NCBI GenBank assembly: GCA_035527455.1
Contig: DATLAN010000004.1
Coordinates: 1-13,828 of the forward strand
DNA length: 13,828 nucleotides
Origin: DATLAN01 sp035527455
GTDB lineage: Bacteria > Planctomycetota > Planctomycetia > Pirellulales > Thermoguttaceae
Reading direction: 5' to 3'
The notes beneath the pieces are model-generated. The model had not been told where the DNA came from, searched no databases, and saw only the letters and a program-made list of their open reading frames with translations. The translations under genes were made by a program, and so were the position numbers. This document shows, one piece after another, positions 12,881-13,828 of this stretch. Every line of letters starts with the position of its first letter. The first letter of the stretch is position 1.

Positions 12881-13828
12881 AATGCGCTCGGCCGCTTGCT
12901 CCGCGCCGTGGGTGCAGTCGGGGATGCCGACGCCGCGATAGGCGTTGCCGCAGAGTTCGAAATTCGGCAGCTCCGCCGTCCGGGCTTCGATTTCGGACAC
13001 CAGGTCTTTGTGCCCCACGTGATACTGCGGCATCGTTCTCGGCCAACGGGCAAGGCGGCTGTAGATCGGCTCGCCCTCGATGCCCAGCCAACCGCGCAGC
13101 TCGCCGAGCACGCGGGGGCGTATCTCGTCCTCGTCCATCTCGGCCATGTCCGGATAGCGCGATCCGCCCACGAAGACGCGGAGCAGAACCTTGCCTTCCG
13201 GCGCACGGTGCGGGTATTTCCGGCTGCTTAGGCTGCACGCCAAGATCGGGCTGCGTTCGACCGCCGGCACCACGATGCCCATGCCGTCCAGCGGATGGCC
13301 GATCTGCTCGCGCCGGAAGCCCAGCGAAAGGATGGCCGTGCCGGAATGTTCGATGGTGCCCAGCTTCTCGGCCAGCACGGGGTCGATCCCCGCGAGCAAT
13401 CGGGCCCCCACGTGCGACGGCGCGGCGAAGATCACCGCGTCGAACTTCCCGCCCGAAGGGAAGCGTTCCGGGCGAGGCTGGATCGCCTTGGGGATCGTGT
13501 CCCAGATGTTGGCCGGTTTCGCCGCTCGGGTACCTTCTTCCACCGTGGGCCTGGTCCACAGCTTCCATCCGTCGTCGGCCCGCTCGATCCGCTCCACGCT
13601 CGTGTCCAGCCAGACCGAGCCCTCGGGCAGCCGATCGGTCAGCGCCCGCACGAGGCTCGAAAGACCCTCGCGGAGCGTGACGAACATGCTGAATCGGGCG
13701 CCGCTCTCGGCCGGGCCTTGGCGCTGGGTGCGCATCTCTTTCATCTGCCGCCGCATCGCCCGGACCAGGCTGCCGTGGTTGGTTTCCATTTCGCGGAACC
13801 GCGGCAGGGTGGCCAGCACGCTGAGCTT
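12860..13828 (-). CDS. hemY: Protoporphyrinogen oxidase (HemY type), partial, 5' end beyond right edge
   Basis: The minus-strand frame is open to the window edge (KLSMLATLPRFREME...). It covers the C-terminal ~320 residues of an FAD-dependent protoporphyrinogen IX oxidase of the HemY/PPOX family. Recognisable parts are LPRFREMETNHGSLVRAM, REGLSSLVRALTDRLPEG, FDAVIFAAPSHVGARLLAGI, the strand GTAILSLGFRREQIG, and the C-terminal FAD-binding signature CGNAYRGVGIPDC followed by EQAAERI. The enzyme oxidises protoporphyrinogen IX to protoporphyrin IX in heme synthesis. The last residues (VGQGLP) and the TGA stop are encoded by the right arm of the inverted repeat 12810-12880, so the natural C-terminus was probably altered by that element. 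The N-terminal dinucleotide-binding motif lies outside the window. Confidence 0.9.
   Translation of the reverse strand, partial: KLSVLATLPRFREMETNHGSLVRAMRRQMKEMRTQRQGPAESGARFSMFVTLREGLSSLVRALTDRLPEGSVWLDTSVERIERADDGWKLWTRPTVEEGTRAAKPANIWDTIPKAIQPRPERFPSGGKFDAVIFAAPSHVGARLLAGIDPVLAEKLGTIEHSGTAILSLGFRREQIGHPLDGMGIVVPAVERSPILACSLSSRKYPHRAPEGKVLLRVFVGGSRYPDMAEMDEDEIRPRVLGELRGWLGIEGEPIYSRLARWPRTMPQYHVGHKDLVSEIEARTAELPNFELCGNAYRGVGIPDCTHGAEQAAERIVGQGLP

Noticed and set aside
1..13828. CRISPR array, tRNA, rRNA, insertion sequence
   Set aside because: No direct-repeat/spacer pattern, cloverleaf with CCA-type end, rRNA core sequence or transposase was seen.

Overview
The window looks like a Planctomycetes chromosome (probably the Pirellulales side). 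The grounds are the vSGLT-like sodium/sugar symporter with an enlarged loop, a CE6/SASA esterase, a GH127 relic, a HemY-type protoporphyrinogen oxidase, a bacterial microcompartment (BMC) shell gene, and many tiny membrane or lipoprotein stress genes. This assignment is inference from gene content; no rRNA or tRNA is present to confirm it.

Left part (1-5951): thirteen genes or gene remnants, all on the minus strand. From right to left they are a BMC-H shell protein, a DUF2294 protein and CsrA (a tight operon with a 7-nt overlap between the last two), DUF1328 copy 2, a large secreted YXWGXW-repeat protein, a YqjD/ElaB-like (DUF883) tail-anchored protein, a DUF3309 protein, a 71-aa anchored protein, DUF1328 copy 1, a 159-aa lipoprotein, a 35-aa lipoprotein, a 53-aa two-helix membrane protein, and a lipoprotein cut by the left edge. 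Most carry a clear Shine-Dalgarno. The set resembles an envelope/osmotic stress island controlled post-transcriptionally by CsrA. A perfect 20-bp inverted repeat lies at 1731-1783.

Centre (5952-6703): a 371-nt region separates the BMC-H/DUF2294/csrA operon from a second, divergent DUF2294 gene. On the minus strand it holds a plausible promoter, several hairpins and a textbook intrinsic terminator ending about 50 nt before the BMC-H start. This suggests either a roughly 160-nt small RNA or an attenuated leader controlling the operon. The combination of BMC-H, paired DUF2294 genes, CsrA and a structured RNA is the most promising candidate for an undescribed system here.

Right part (6704-13828): polysaccharide and sugar functions. 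On the minus strand are a secreted transglutaminase-like protein with a C-terminal CBM6/35-like domain and a secreted SASA/CE6 esterase. Next come about 450 nt without an intact gene, then a chimeric relic (GH127 fragment joined out of frame to a CheV-like receiver fragment) and a 13-bp tandem repeat. A plus-strand SSS-family sodium/sugar symporter follows, preceded by a TTGACA promoter candidate. The symporter converges on hemY/hemG (protoporphyrinogen oxidase, cut by the right edge). A 71-bp inverted repeat between them supplies the last codons and stop of the oxidase gene.
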